From NCBI RefSeq assembly GCF_003605575.1, contig NZ_QKNY01000001.1, positions 1 to 64,000 of the forward strand: 64,000 nucleotides of DNA. Direction: 5' to 3'. The DNA comes from Halonotius aquaticus (GTDB taxonomy: Archaea > Halobacteriota > Halobacteria > Halobacteriales > Haloferacaceae). Of the stretch, positions 17,046 to 25,243 are shown piece after piece (the first letter of the stretch is position 1; the number at the start of each line of letters is the position of its first letter). The notes beneath the pieces were generated by a model that was not told the DNA's origin, made no database searches, and worked only from the letters and a program-made list of their open reading frames with translations. A program made the translations under genes and the position numbers.

Positions 17046-18356
17046 TTAGTTGAACGCGTTAATCAGTGCGTCGGCTGTGGCGGCGGCATCGTAATCCTCG
17101 AGGAAGCCACTGAACGCACTGGTGATATTTGTGGAGACGCCGGGGGAGACAGCTAGGCCGTGTTGAATCGACGGCGGCTGGTTGTCGGCGGCGTTGAAGT
17201 CGTCGAACTGATCCTGTTGGAAGGCGTTGAGACTCGATACGTCTGCATCGCTTCGCGGCGGGATCGAGCCCTTCTTGGCGTTAAACAGGACTTGCCCTTC
17301 CGCACTGCCACAGTAGCTGAGGAACTGCTTTGTCGCCTCCGGTGAGGGGTTGTCGGCGAGATACGGGAAGGAGTCCATGTTGAGGAGGTAGCTCCCGCTG
17401 GTGCCGGGGTAAGTGACTTGCCCCCAATCTTCGCCGTAATTAAATTCTTCCTTTCCTCCGTACGCACCCGCAGCCCAGTCGCCTTGGTGGATGAACGCGG
17501 CGTCGCCGTCCATCACCATCGTGTTGGCCTCGGTGAAGCTGATCGACGAGGAGTCACTCGGGTAGTACTCGCTGAGATCGACGACCGACTGGAGGGCACT
17601 TTCGACAGCCGCGGTGTCGCCGTTGCCGTTGATGAACGCTTCGTAGCCATCGATGCCGGCCTGACCAAGCAGGATCGTCTCCCACAGTTGGACGGTCGAC
17701 CACCCACCGCTGGTCTGTTGGGCGAAGGGCACGGCGTCGGTTTCGGCGGCAATCGTCTCACAGGCGTCGACAACATCGCTCGGCGACGAGAGGCCTTCAG
17801 GGTCGACTCCGGCCTCCTCAAGGACGGCCGTGTTGTAAAACAGGTTGTTGATCCGGTGGATGTTCAGCGGGACAGTGACGTAGCTTCCGTCGTACTGGGC
17901 TTGTTCCTGTGGCCCCGCCAGATAGTTCTCCTTGAGATCATCGTCCCACACATCGCCCTCGATGTCCTCGTAGGCTCCGTCGAACTTGGCGAGGGTTTTG
18001 CCGGGCCACGTCTGGAACGTACTCGGTGGATCGTTGGCCTGCAGTTTGTTGAGGACGACCTGATCGAGATTGCTACGGGCCGCGCCGTCGACCGGCTCCT
18101 CGGCGAACTCAACATCGGGGTGTTCCTCTTGGAACCCTTCGATGAGGGCCGCGATCGCGGCGTTGCCGTCGCCGGATGACCATGCGTGAAGCAGTTCAAG
18201 CTCGTTGCTGCCGCTTCCACCGTCGCCGCCATCGCCGCCATCGCCGCCATCGCCGCCACCGCCGCCACCGCTACAGCCGGCTAACCCGGCGACAGCAGCA
18301 GCACTGGTTGTCGTGAGGACGGTACGGCGTGACACATTTGGTTCGTGTTCAGACAT
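17046..18356 (-). CDS. ABC transporter substrate-binding lipoprotein (sugar type)
   Basis: This 436-residue protein starts with a twin-arginine signal (SRRTVLTTTSAAAVAGLAGC) whose lipobox Cys is at about residue 28. A Gly/Asp linker built from repeated GGD follows, then a type I carbohydrate-binding fold: LLHAWSSGDGNAAIAALIEGFQEEHPDVEF, and later an AAFIHQGDWAAG segment. It should capture the solute outside the membrane and deliver it to the permeases. It is first in the operon, behind an AT-rich promoter. Similar haloarchaeal systems take up glucose or other sugars, but the ligand cannot be read from sequence. Confidence 0.93.
   Translation of the reverse strand: MSEHEPNVSRRTVLTTTSAAAVAGLAGCSGGGGGGDGGDGGDGGDGGSGSNELELLHAWSSGDGNAAIAALIEGFQEEHPDVEFAEEPVDGAARSNLDQVVLNKLQANDPPSTFQTWPGKTLAKFDGAYEDIEGDVWDDDLKENYLAGPQEQAQYDGSYVTVPLNIHRINNLFYNTAVLEEAGVDPEGLSSPSDVVDACETIAAETDAVPFAQQTSGGWSTVQLWETILLGQAGIDGYEAFINGNGDTAAVESALQSVVDLSEYYPSDSSSISFTEANTMVMDGDAAFIHQGDWAAGAYGGKEEFNYGEDWGQVTYPGTSGSYLLNMDSFPYLADNPSPEATKQFLSYCGSAEGQVLFNAKKGSIPPRSDADVSSLNAFQQDQFDDFNAADNQPPSIQHGLAVSPGVSTNITSAFSGFLEDYDAAATADALINAFN
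18223..18266. repeat. 9-bp tandem repeat coding for the Gly-Gly-Asp linker
   Basis: On the plus strand the unit ATCGCCGCC recurs with minor changes four to five times. On the coding strand it gives the GGD repeats of the binding-protein linker. Such runs expand and contract easily; here it only sets linker length. Confidence 0.8.
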
Positions 18357-18683
18357 TGGGTATCATTCCTCTGGGAGGATCGTGCTGCCGGTAGACTGCT
18401 CGGTGGCTACCGTCAACCGCAACGCACGAATCCACTGGTTCACCCTGAAACACTAAGACGCATTAACAATTATGTAGAATTTAATTTATATAGTATTTCG
18501 AAACCGGATACTATACACGATTTGTAAACTGATTCCGATTGCAACTTCTGCAGTATTTGCTATAGAAGACGAGTGGTACAACCGTCTACTCAGCGATTTC
18601 GCCCACGGGTTCTCCATTAAATCGAACGTTCAGTAAACTGGCCGCGACGACCAAGCGATCACACCAGCGACGGCGCGAACGTA
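18357..18683. promoter_or_regulatory. 327-base intergenic region upstream of the sugar ABC operon
   Basis: No gene is seen. Bases 18450-18540 are strikingly AT-rich for this genome. Read on the minus strand they hold a TATATAAATTAAATT stretch (about 18478-18492) that is a good TATA box for the operon, giving a leader of roughly 100 bases. A perfect inverted repeat overlaps its upstream edge. The rest, 18540-18683, contains nothing I can interpret. Confidence 0.6.
18489..18515. promoter_or_regulatory. Perfect inverted repeat at the ABC operon promoter, candidate operator
   Basis: Arms TATAGTAT (18489-18496) and ATACTATA (18508-18515) are exact reverse complements separated by 11 bases, about 2.5 turns centre to centre between equivalent bases being roughly 19 bp. 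The left arm overlaps the TATA-like stretch, so a bound dimer would block or assist TBP/TFB. Haloarchaeal sugar genes are known to be controlled by regulators such as TrmB and others; this repeat does not match the TrmB site I know, so the factor is unnamed. Confidence 0.5.
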
Positions 18684-18785
18684 TCAACGAACGCTAACGA
18701 GCAGCCAGCCGATATAGCCGAAGGCGACTAACACCGCTGCAATCGATCCCCAGACGATCCCACCGAACAGGAGGCTGCCGACCAT
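18684..18785 (-). CDS. 33-residue single-helix membrane protein, partner of the SSS symporter
   Basis: An ATG at 18785 shares its first base with the TGA of the symporter gene (TGATG) and opens a 33-codon ORF ending at TGA 18684-18686. Residues 3-31 are almost all hydrophobic with two tryptophans (for example GSLLFGGIVWGS and YIGWLLVSV), enough for one membrane-spanning helix. The tight overlap implies coupled translation. Tiny accessory proteins encoded directly after SSS symporters are known in prokaryotes, and this has their size and position. The sequence assignment itself is inference. Confidence 0.65.
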   Translation of the reverse strand: MVGSLLFGGIVWGSIAAVLVAFGYIGWLLVSVR

Positions 18786-20320
18786 CAGTCGGACACCTCC
18801 GAGGCCGCCGTGCCGTCCTCGGTCGTCGCCTCAGCCCCGGGCGGATCGAAGGATCGAATCTCCGTTGTCAACGACTCGAAGGCGAAGCCGTCGCCGCCAA
18901 TGGCGGATGCAACAGCCGTCACAGCTGTCGAGACGGCGGTCGCTCCCAAGAACGCCGGTAGAAACGCCGGTTCGGGCAGCACGCCAGCGATCCCAGGAAT
19001 TGTCGCGACCAGCCCGCGGAGCATCGGGAAGTAGGTGATCCCGACGACGAGGCCGGCGAGACTCGCCGCCAGCGCGCCGCCCTGCGTGAGTTCCCGGGAG
19101 AACAATCCCCAGATCAGCGGCACGAATACGGCGGCCGCAAGCAGGTCGGCTGTCAGGAACAACTGGAGGACGCTGTACTGTTGGGCCCCGATGATGACGG
19201 CCCCGAGCGCGACGAGCGCGGTGAGACCCCGACCCGTCAGGCGGAGTGAGCGGTCGTCCTCAACGTCGATGAGGCGGGCAAGGTCGACGGTGATGAGACT
19301 CGAAATCGCGTTGAGCATCGTGTCGGCTGAGCTCATCACCAACAGGACGACCAGCATGACGACGACGAAGGCGACCGCATCAGGCAGGGCCTCGGTGACG
19401 ACGAGGAAGAACGCGACGCTGTTGGTTTCCGGCGTTGTGAGCCCTAACCCAGCGGCCGCGACGCCGAAAAGCCCGGCCAACAGCACCATTGGAATCACGG
19501 TCAGGGCGGCCACGCTGAACGACCGCGAGAGCGTCGTCTCGCTGTCGGCCGCATAGACGCGCTGCCAGATCCCCTGATTCAGCATGTTGGCTCCGAGCAC
19601 GGCGAAGACGACATACAAGCCGAACTCAAGCCCAGGACGAAAACCAGGATCGAGCAGCGTCGGATCGGTTGCCATTGCTGTCTGGTAGAGGTCGCCGGTG
19701 CCGCCGAGCGAGACGACGGCCGCGGCGAAGCCAACCGCCAACAGCGGGAGGATCACGAGCGTCTGAACTGTATCGGTAAAGATGCTGGCGACGAGGCCGC
19801 CGTAGGCCGTATACACCAACACGAACGCGCCGACAACCGTGGCGGTCTGCCACGCTGGAACGCCGGCGATCAACTCCAGCGCGCCCGCGATCCCGGTCAT
19901 CTCCGCGGCGAGGAAGATGAACATGTAGAACACTGAAACGATGAGCACGAAGACGTACATCACCGGACCAAACCGGACAAGGACGAACTCCGTCAACGAG
20001 TGTCCTGTCGGCATCAACTCCCGAATCCGTTTGCCGACCGGGACGAACAACAGCAGCGGGATCGCACTGCCGATAGCGTAGCCGAAGACGGCGGTGATGC
20101 CGCCGAAGGCCGCGCCAGCCTCCGCGGGACTGAACAGGATCCACGCGCCCATCGTTGAGGCGATCAGCGTCGCGGTCGTCATCCCCGTCCCCGTGGAGTT
20201 GCGTGCGGTCAGCAGATCCTCGACGCTGCCAACGCGCCCGCGAGAGTACCACAGCCCCGCGATGGTAAAGACCGCCAGCGTGGCGATTGTCAACCCGAGT
20301 CCAAGTGTTGTCGAAACCAT
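18785..20320 (-). CDS. Sodium:solute symporter family (SSS) protein
   Basis: This 511-residue protein has about 13 hydrophobic segments and the SSS features: an N-terminal LTARNSTGTGMTTATLIASTMGAWILFSPAEAGAAFGG stretch with helix breaks, GYAIGSAIPLLLFVPVGKRIR, and AYGGLVASIFTDTVQTLVILPLL, the family signature region. It should couple Na+ inflow to uptake of a small organic solute such as a carboxylate, sugar or amino acid; the substrate is not deducible. A hydrophilic acidic tail of about 40 residues ends it. A 33-residue helix protein follows with a one-base overlap. An ATTATATA box at about 20401-20408 (minus) is the probable promoter. Confidence 0.93.
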   Translation of the reverse strand: MVSTTLGLGLTIATLAVFTIAGLWYSRGRVGSVEDLLTARNSTGTGMTTATLIASTMGAWILFSPAEAGAAFGGITAVFGYAIGSAIPLLLFVPVGKRIRELMPTGHSLTEFVLVRFGPVMYVFVLIVSVFYMFIFLAAEMTGIAGALELIAGVPAWQTATVVGAFVLVYTAYGGLVASIFTDTVQTLVILPLLAVGFAAAVVSLGGTGDLYQTAMATDPTLLDPGFRPGLEFGLYVVFAVLGANMLNQGIWQRVYAADSETTLSRSFSVAALTVIPMVLLAGLFGVAAAGLGLTTPETNSVAFFLVVTEALPDAVAFVVVMLVVLLVMSSADTMLNAISSLITVDLARLIDVEDDRSLRLTGRGLTALVALGAVIIGAQQYSVLQLFLTADLLAAAVFVPLIWGLFSRELTQGGALAASLAGLVVGITYFPMLRGLVATIPGIAGVLPEPAFLPAFLGATAVSTAVTAVASAIGGDGFAFESLTTEIRSFDPPGAEATTEDGTAASEVSD

Positions 20321-20400
20321 GCTATGTCCCCTCCAGGGACTCGATTTGGGCGTCGTCGTGTCGAGACATTCAGTTCAGTCAAGCCGTACCGACCGCGACC

Positions 20401-20408
20401 TATATAAT
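20401..20408 (-). promoter_or_regulatory. TATA-like box of the SSS symporter gene
   Basis: ATTATATA on the minus strand predicts a start near 20377 and a leader of about 55 bases before the ATG at 20320. A second AT-rich element (TTATATTC, about 20412-20419) lies just upstream. Confidence 0.45.
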
Positions 20409-20478
20409 TGACGAATATAACTGCTGAATAACTGGGTTCTGTATCGCGAGAGATACCAGCGAGTCGAATGCCGTGCAG

Positions 20479-21231
20479 CTACGAAACTGAAACGCGAAGC
20501 CCATCGCGGGCGATGTGCACCTCGCCGTCGAAGGATTCGGCAACGGTCGCACACATCTCTTCGTGGGTGCCCTCGGTATGTGGGTAGAGATGCGTCAGAT
20601 AGAGATGGTCGACATCGCTGTCGGCGAAGGCCTCGCCGAGTTGACTCGGCGTCGGGTGGCCGTCGACATCGACCGAATCGGGAAACGAGCAGTCGTGGGC
20701 GACGACCCGGCAGCCCTCGACGAACCGCGCCATCCCGGCGAAGGCCTCGGTATCGCCCGAGAAGGCGAATTCTGCATCGTCGCCGTCGACAGCGAACCGG
20801 TAGGCGAGCCCGTCGATCGAATGCTGTGTCTCACGGCTTTCGACGCTGAGCCCGCCGACAGACACGGTCTCGCTGGCCACAATCTCCCGCACCTGGAGGT
20901 CGACCCGCCCGTCAAGATACCCATGGACAGAAAGAAGGCCATCGACCAGCCCTTTCGTGCCGACGGGACCGACGACTTCCAGGTGTTCCTCACCGGCGAG
21001 CCACCGTGCTTTGAGCAGGGGTAGCAGGTCGGCGACGTGGTCGAGATGAAGGTGTGTTAGCAGGACGGTACTCACGCCCTCGTAGCCGGCGTTGGTCGCG
21101 GCAAGGCGGTGGAGCACGCCGCTGCCGCAGTCGACCAACAGGCGTCGGTCGTCGTGTGTCACCAGCAGCCCGGTCTGCATGCGGTCGCCGGTCGGCATCG
21201 CGCTGCCCGTTCCGAGAAACGTGACCTCCAT
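20479..21231 (-). CDS. Metallo-beta-lactamase-fold hydrolase, RNase Z/arylsulfatase-like
   Basis: This 250-residue protein starts MEVTFLGTGSAMPTGDRMQTG, typical of the RNase Z/PhnP branch, and carries the zinc motif HLHLDHVADL at about 60-69, a conserved Asp in FSGDTEAF, and HLYPH late in the chain. The flexible exosite arm of true tRNase Z is not evident. It may act on phosphodiesters or other small esters; the exact substrate is unknown. It stands alone between the symporter promoter and the divergent Lhr helicase. Confidence 0.87.
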   Translation of the reverse strand: MEVTFLGTGSAMPTGDRMQTGLLVTHDDRRLLVDCGSGVLHRLAATNAGYEGVSTVLLTHLHLDHVADLLPLLKARWLAGEEHLEVVGPVGTKGLVDGLLSVHGYLDGRVDLQVREIVASETVSVGGLSVESRETQHSIDGLAYRFAVDGDDAEFAFSGDTEAFAGMARFVEGCRVVAHDCSFPDSVDVDGHPTPSQLGEAFADSDVDHLYLTHLYPHTEGTHEEMCATVAESFDGEVHIARDGLRVSVS

Positions 21232-21342
21232 ACGCGAACCGTACGGGGCAGCGTGGAAAGCGGTTGTGACACACTGTGAGTCGGAAGGGGTATTCCGACG
21301 CCCACAACCGACTTACGGACGCGTGACCAAGCCTTCTTATCA

Positions 21343-24114
21343 ATGGCGCGCTCCGGGCGGGATCGACTTTGCGACGCTGACAGCGACTACGTGTTCGATC
21401 CCGAAACGGTCGAGATCGCCGACGAGGACGTCCTCTCCTTATTGGAACCCACCGTCGCCGACTGGTGGGTCGATCAGTTCGGCGAGTACGTCGCCGGCAA
21501 CGGCGGCTTCTTCACGCCGCCGCAACGCGGCGCGATCCCCCACATTCACGACGAACAAAACGCCCTGATCTGCGCGCCGACCGGCTCCGGCAAGACACTG
21601 GCCTCGTTTGCGGCGATCATCAACGAACTCTTCGCCCGCGAGCAGGCCAGCCCGGACGGCCTTGAGAATTCGGTGTACTGTCTCTATATCTCGCCGCTGA
21701 AATCCCTCGCCAACGACATCCACCGCAATCTCACCGTTCCGCTGGAGGGTATCGCCGACCGGCTGGCCGACGACGGCGTCGACACCGACATCCGGCATGC
21801 GATCCGCCACGGCGACACCAGTAGTAGCGACCGGCAGGCCATGCTGGAGACGACACCGCACATCCTCAACACGACGCCGGAGACGCTGGCAATTTTGCTC
21901 AACAGCCCGAAATTCAAGCAGAAACTCGAAACCGTCGAGTACGTCATCGTCGACGAGATTCACAGTCTCGCCGAAAACAAACGCGGCACCCACCTCGCGG
22001 TCTCGCTGGAACGCCTCGAAGCGATGGCCGAGGAGTCGCCGACGCGAATCGGCTGTTCGGCGACGGTCGAACCACTTTCGACGGTTGGTGAGTTCCTCGT
22101 CGGCCGCCAGCAGCCGGGCGGCGAGCCACGCGACTACGAACTCGTTGACAGCCGCTTTGTGCGGGAGTTCGACATCCAGTTGGAGTGTCCGACTGACGAC
22201 CTGATCAACACGCCGCGAGAGATCGTGCAGGGTCGATTTTACGACAGGCTGCACGAACTGATCGGCGACAACGAGCAGACACTCGTCTTTACCAACACCC
22301 GGTCGGGAGCCGAACGCGTCCTCCAGACCTTGCGGGAGCGGTTCCCCGACGAGTACGACGACGCCAACTCCGGCTGCCATCACGGTAGCCTCTCGAAAGA
22401 CCGCCGCAAAGAGATCGAAAACGGGCTGAAAGACGGCGATCTCGACGTCGTGACGACCTCAACGAGCCTCGAACTCGGGATCGACATGCCACACCTCGAT
22501 ATGGTCGTCCAGGTCGGGTCGCCAAAATCTGTCGCCGCCTTGCTCCAGCGGATCGGCCGGGCGGGCCACCAACTCGGCGAAACCGTCGCCGGTCGGGTGA
22601 TCGCACTCGACCGCGACGAACTCGTCGAGTGTGCGGTGATGCTCCGGAAAGCCGAAGAGGGATTCGTTGACCGTGTCTTCATTCCCGAGAACGCCGCCGA
22701 TGTCGCCTCTCAGCACGTCTACGGGATGGCGATCAATCAAGTCTGGCGCGAAGCCGAACTCAAGGCGACACTCCGGCGTGCCTATCCCTACCGGAACTTC
22801 GACGACACCGAGTGGGAGCGGCTCATGCGGTATCTCACCGCCGACTACACCGGCCTTGAATCGAAGGACGTCTACGCCAAGATCTGGCGCGATACCAACG
22901 ACGCGCCCGATGGTGACCATCACTACGAGGAGTTCCCGGTCGGCGAGCCGTTGATCGGCAAGCGAGGTCGCCTTGCGCGGGTGATCTACATGACCAACAT
23001 CGGGACGATTCCCGATTCATTCAGTTGCGACGTGCTCACCCGGCAGGGCGACGAGTGGGTCGGCAGTCTCGACGAGAACTATCTCGATACGCTTGAGCCG
23101 GGTGACGTGTTCGTTCTCGGTGGCTCGAACTACGAGTACAGCTATCGGCGCGGCTCGAAGGTCTACGTCGAGCCGACGAGCGCACGCCCGACCGTCCCCT
23201 CGTGGTTTTCCGAGCGGCTGCCGCTGTCCTATGATCTGGGCCGCGAAATCGTCGCCTTTCAGGGCAACCTCTGTGAGCGATTCGACTCCGGCGGCGTCGC
23301 CGGCTGTCGGGAGTGGCTGCGGGAGTTCCCGATTGACGAAAACGCCGTTCGAGCAATTAGCCGACTGTTCGAAGAGCAGTTGCAGTATCTCGGCCCCGAT
23401 GCCGTGAGCACGCCCGACCGCATCGTCGTCGAGGAGGAGTTAGATCGCGCCGAGTATCAGCGGCGGTTCTACGTCCACTCGAACTATGGCCGGCAGTTCA
23501 ACGACGGCCTCTCGCGGCTGGTGGCCTTCCACTGTGCCCAGCAGGCGACCGCGAACGTGCAGGTCGCCGTCGCCGACAACGGGTTTTCGGTGCAGATGCC
23601 GCTCAACCGCAAGGTCGACATCGCCGGCATCATTCGTGGGCTTGCCCCTGACAGCGTGACGACTGACCTGCGAGCCTCACTCGACGGCACCGACCTGTTG
23701 CAGCGGTATTTCCGCATTAACGCGACGCGCTCGCTGATGATTCTCAAACGGTACAAAGGCTATGAGAAGTCGGCGGCCCAACAGCAGGTTTCTAGTGAGA
23801 TGCTGTTGTCGTTCGCGCAGGATCTCGACTCCTTTGCGGTGATCGAGGAAACCTATCGGGAGATCATGGAGGACAAACTCAACGTGAGCGGGATTCGGGA
23901 GGTATTAGAGCGAGTCGACCGCGGAGAGATCGAGATCGTCGCCCACGAGGTCAACTCGCCGAGCCCGCGGGCGTTCGGGCTGGCGACGCTGATGGCCAGC
24001 GACGTGGTGCTCGCCGAGGACGAAAGCGCGGTACTCCAGGAGTTCCACGAACGCGTGGTCGCGGCGATCGACGAGAACTCGTCGTCAGTTTCCGAGGCCA
24101 TTGAAACTGATTAA
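21343..24114 (+). CDS. lhr: Lhr-family ATP-dependent DNA helicase
   Basis: This 923-residue superfamily 2 helicase has a Q-motif region FTPPQRGAIPHI, Walker A APTGSGKTLASF at about 75-86, motif II VDEIHSL at about 205, motif III SATV, then the second RecA domain with VFTNTRSGAERV, TTSTSLELGIDM and QRIGRAGHQ (motif VI). The long C-terminal part fits the winged-helix and Lhr-core domains. Lhr enzymes unwind DNA and DNA-RNA forks and serve repair or recombination. The gene is monocistronic and divergent from the hydrolase at 20479-21231. Upstream ATG chosen is the first with a clear fit to family start. Confidence 0.94.
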   Translation: MARSGRDRLCDADSDYVFDPETVEIADEDVLSLLEPTVADWWVDQFGEYVAGNGGFFTPPQRGAIPHIHDEQNALICAPTGSGKTLASFAAIINELFAREQASPDGLENSVYCLYISPLKSLANDIHRNLTVPLEGIADRLADDGVDTDIRHAIRHGDTSSSDRQAMLETTPHILNTTPETLAILLNSPKFKQKLETVEYVIVDEIHSLAENKRGTHLAVSLERLEAMAEESPTRIGCSATVEPLSTVGEFLVGRQQPGGEPRDYELVDSRFVREFDIQLECPTDDLINTPREIVQGRFYDRLHELIGDNEQTLVFTNTRSGAERVLQTLRERFPDEYDDANSGCHHGSLSKDRRKEIENGLKDGDLDVVTTSTSLELGIDMPHLDMVVQVGSPKSVAALLQRIGRAGHQLGETVAGRVIALDRDELVECAVMLRKAEEGFVDRVFIPENAADVASQHVYGMAINQVWREAELKATLRRAYPYRNFDDTEWERLMRYLTADYTGLESKDVYAKIWRDTNDAPDGDHHYEEFPVGEPLIGKRGRLARVIYMTNIGTIPDSFSCDVLTRQGDEWVGSLDENYLDTLEPGDVFVLGGSNYEYSYRRGSKVYVEPTSARPTVPSWFSERLPLSYDLGREIVAFQGNLCERFDSGGVAGCREWLREFPIDENAVRAISRLFEEQLQYLGPDAVSTPDRIVVEEELDRAEYQRRFYVHSNYGRQFNDGLSRLVAFHCAQQATANVQVAVADNGFSVQMPLNRKVDIAGIIRGLAPDSVTTDLRASLDGTDLLQRYFRINATRSLMILKRYKGYEKSAAQQQVSSEMLLSFAQDLDSFAVIEETYREIMEDKLNVSGIREVLERVDRGEIEIVAHEVNSPSPRAFGLATLMASDVVLAEDESAVLQEFHERVVAAIDENSSSVSEAIETD

Positions 24115-24268
24115 GTCACCGCCGGAGATGTGATGCTGAGAGGTACACCTATGTAGCTCGATCATCACGGAATATACAGTAGGAGTAGCTGGTGACCACC
24201 CAGACCCATTGCACTACAGCATCCGATATGTCTAATACAGCAAATCACCCATCCGAGCGACGCCGAGC

Positions 24269-25240
24269 ATGAGCGAGACAGACTCGATCAGTGCTGCGTC
24301 GAACCAAATTTCGACGATCATCTCGCGGATCAGAGATGCAGTCATTACCGACGAACAGTTCCTCGAAACGGTAGTATCCGGGCTGCTGGCCAGAGGCCAC
24401 GTCCTCCTAGAGGATGTTCCGGGAACCGGGAAAACGCTGACCGCTGTCGCGCTCGCCGACGCATTGAACCTTGAGTTCAACCGAATCCAGTTCACCCCTG
24501 ATCTGTTGCCGAGTGATATCACCGGCTCGCAGATCTACAACGAGCAGGCTGGTGAGTTTCGCTTTCAGCGTGGGCCGGTCTTTGCCAATATCGTGCTTGC
24601 CGATGAGATCAATCGAGCCCCACCGAAAACGCAGTCCGCCCTGCTTGAGGCCATGGATGAAGGCCAGGTGACCGTCGGCGGAACCACCTACGAGCTTCCG
24701 GATCCCTTCTTCGTGATTGCGACCCAGAACCCGATCGAACAGGAAGGGACGTTTCGGCTGCCGGAGGCCCAACGCGACCGATTTGTCGTGAAGACCTCAC
24801 TCGGCTATCCGGATCGTGACGGCGAGATCGAACTCCTTTCGCGACGCGAAGACCGAACAACAAAGCTGCCCACCGTCGAACCCGTCGTCGACGCCGAGCA
24901 GGTTTCGACGCTCCGGCAACTCCCGGAACAGGTGCGGATGGACGCAGAGCTGAAAGGCTATCTTGTTGATCTCGTTCGCGAAAGCCGAGCGGATTCCCGT
25001 GTTGACGTTGGTGTCTCGCCGCGTGGGATCCAGCGATTTTTCGAAGCCGCTCGGGCACGGGCGGTGATTCGGGGCCGAGACTACGTGACACCGGATGACA
25101 TCAAGACGATCGCCCTCCCTGTGATGACACACCGTCTCGTGTTGACCTCGGAGGCAGCGATCCAGGATGTTGATGCGGCGACGATTGTTGCAGAAGTGCT
25201 TGAGAGCGTCCCTGTTCCAGGAGCGACCGGCGAGGCCTGA
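24269..25240 (+). CDS. MoxR-family AAA ATPase
   Basis: This 323-residue AAA protein has Walker A EDVPGTGKTLTAVAL at about 50-64, TPDLLPSDITGSQIYN, Walker B VLADEINRAPPKTQSALLEAM at about 110-130, and the sensor ATQNPIEQEGTFRLPEAQRDRF. MoxR ATPases act as chaperones that insert metals or assemble membrane or secreted complexes, usually beside DUF58 proteins. Here the DUF58 and transglutaminase genes lie immediately beyond on the opposite strand and converge on it with a 3-base gap, so it belongs to the same system but is transcribed separately. Confidence 0.95.
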   Translation: MSETDSISAASNQISTIISRIRDAVITDEQFLETVVSGLLARGHVLLEDVPGTGKTLTAVALADALNLEFNRIQFTPDLLPSDITGSQIYNEQAGEFRFQRGPVFANIVLADEINRAPPKTQSALLEAMDEGQVTVGGTTYELPDPFFVIATQNPIEQEGTFRLPEAQRDRFVVKTSLGYPDRDGEIELLSRREDRTTKLPTVEPVVDAEQVSTLRQLPEQVRMDAELKGYLVDLVRESRADSRVDVGVSPRGIQRFFEAARARAVIRGRDYVTPDDIKTIALPVMTHRLVLTSEAAIQDVDAATIVAEVLESVPVPGATGEA

Positions 25241-25243
25241 GTC

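Noticed and set aside
18223-18266. Tandem 9-bp repeats as a possible CRISPR or regulatory array
   Set aside because: They are in frame and code for the Gly-Gly-Asp linker of a lipoprotein; there are no spacers.
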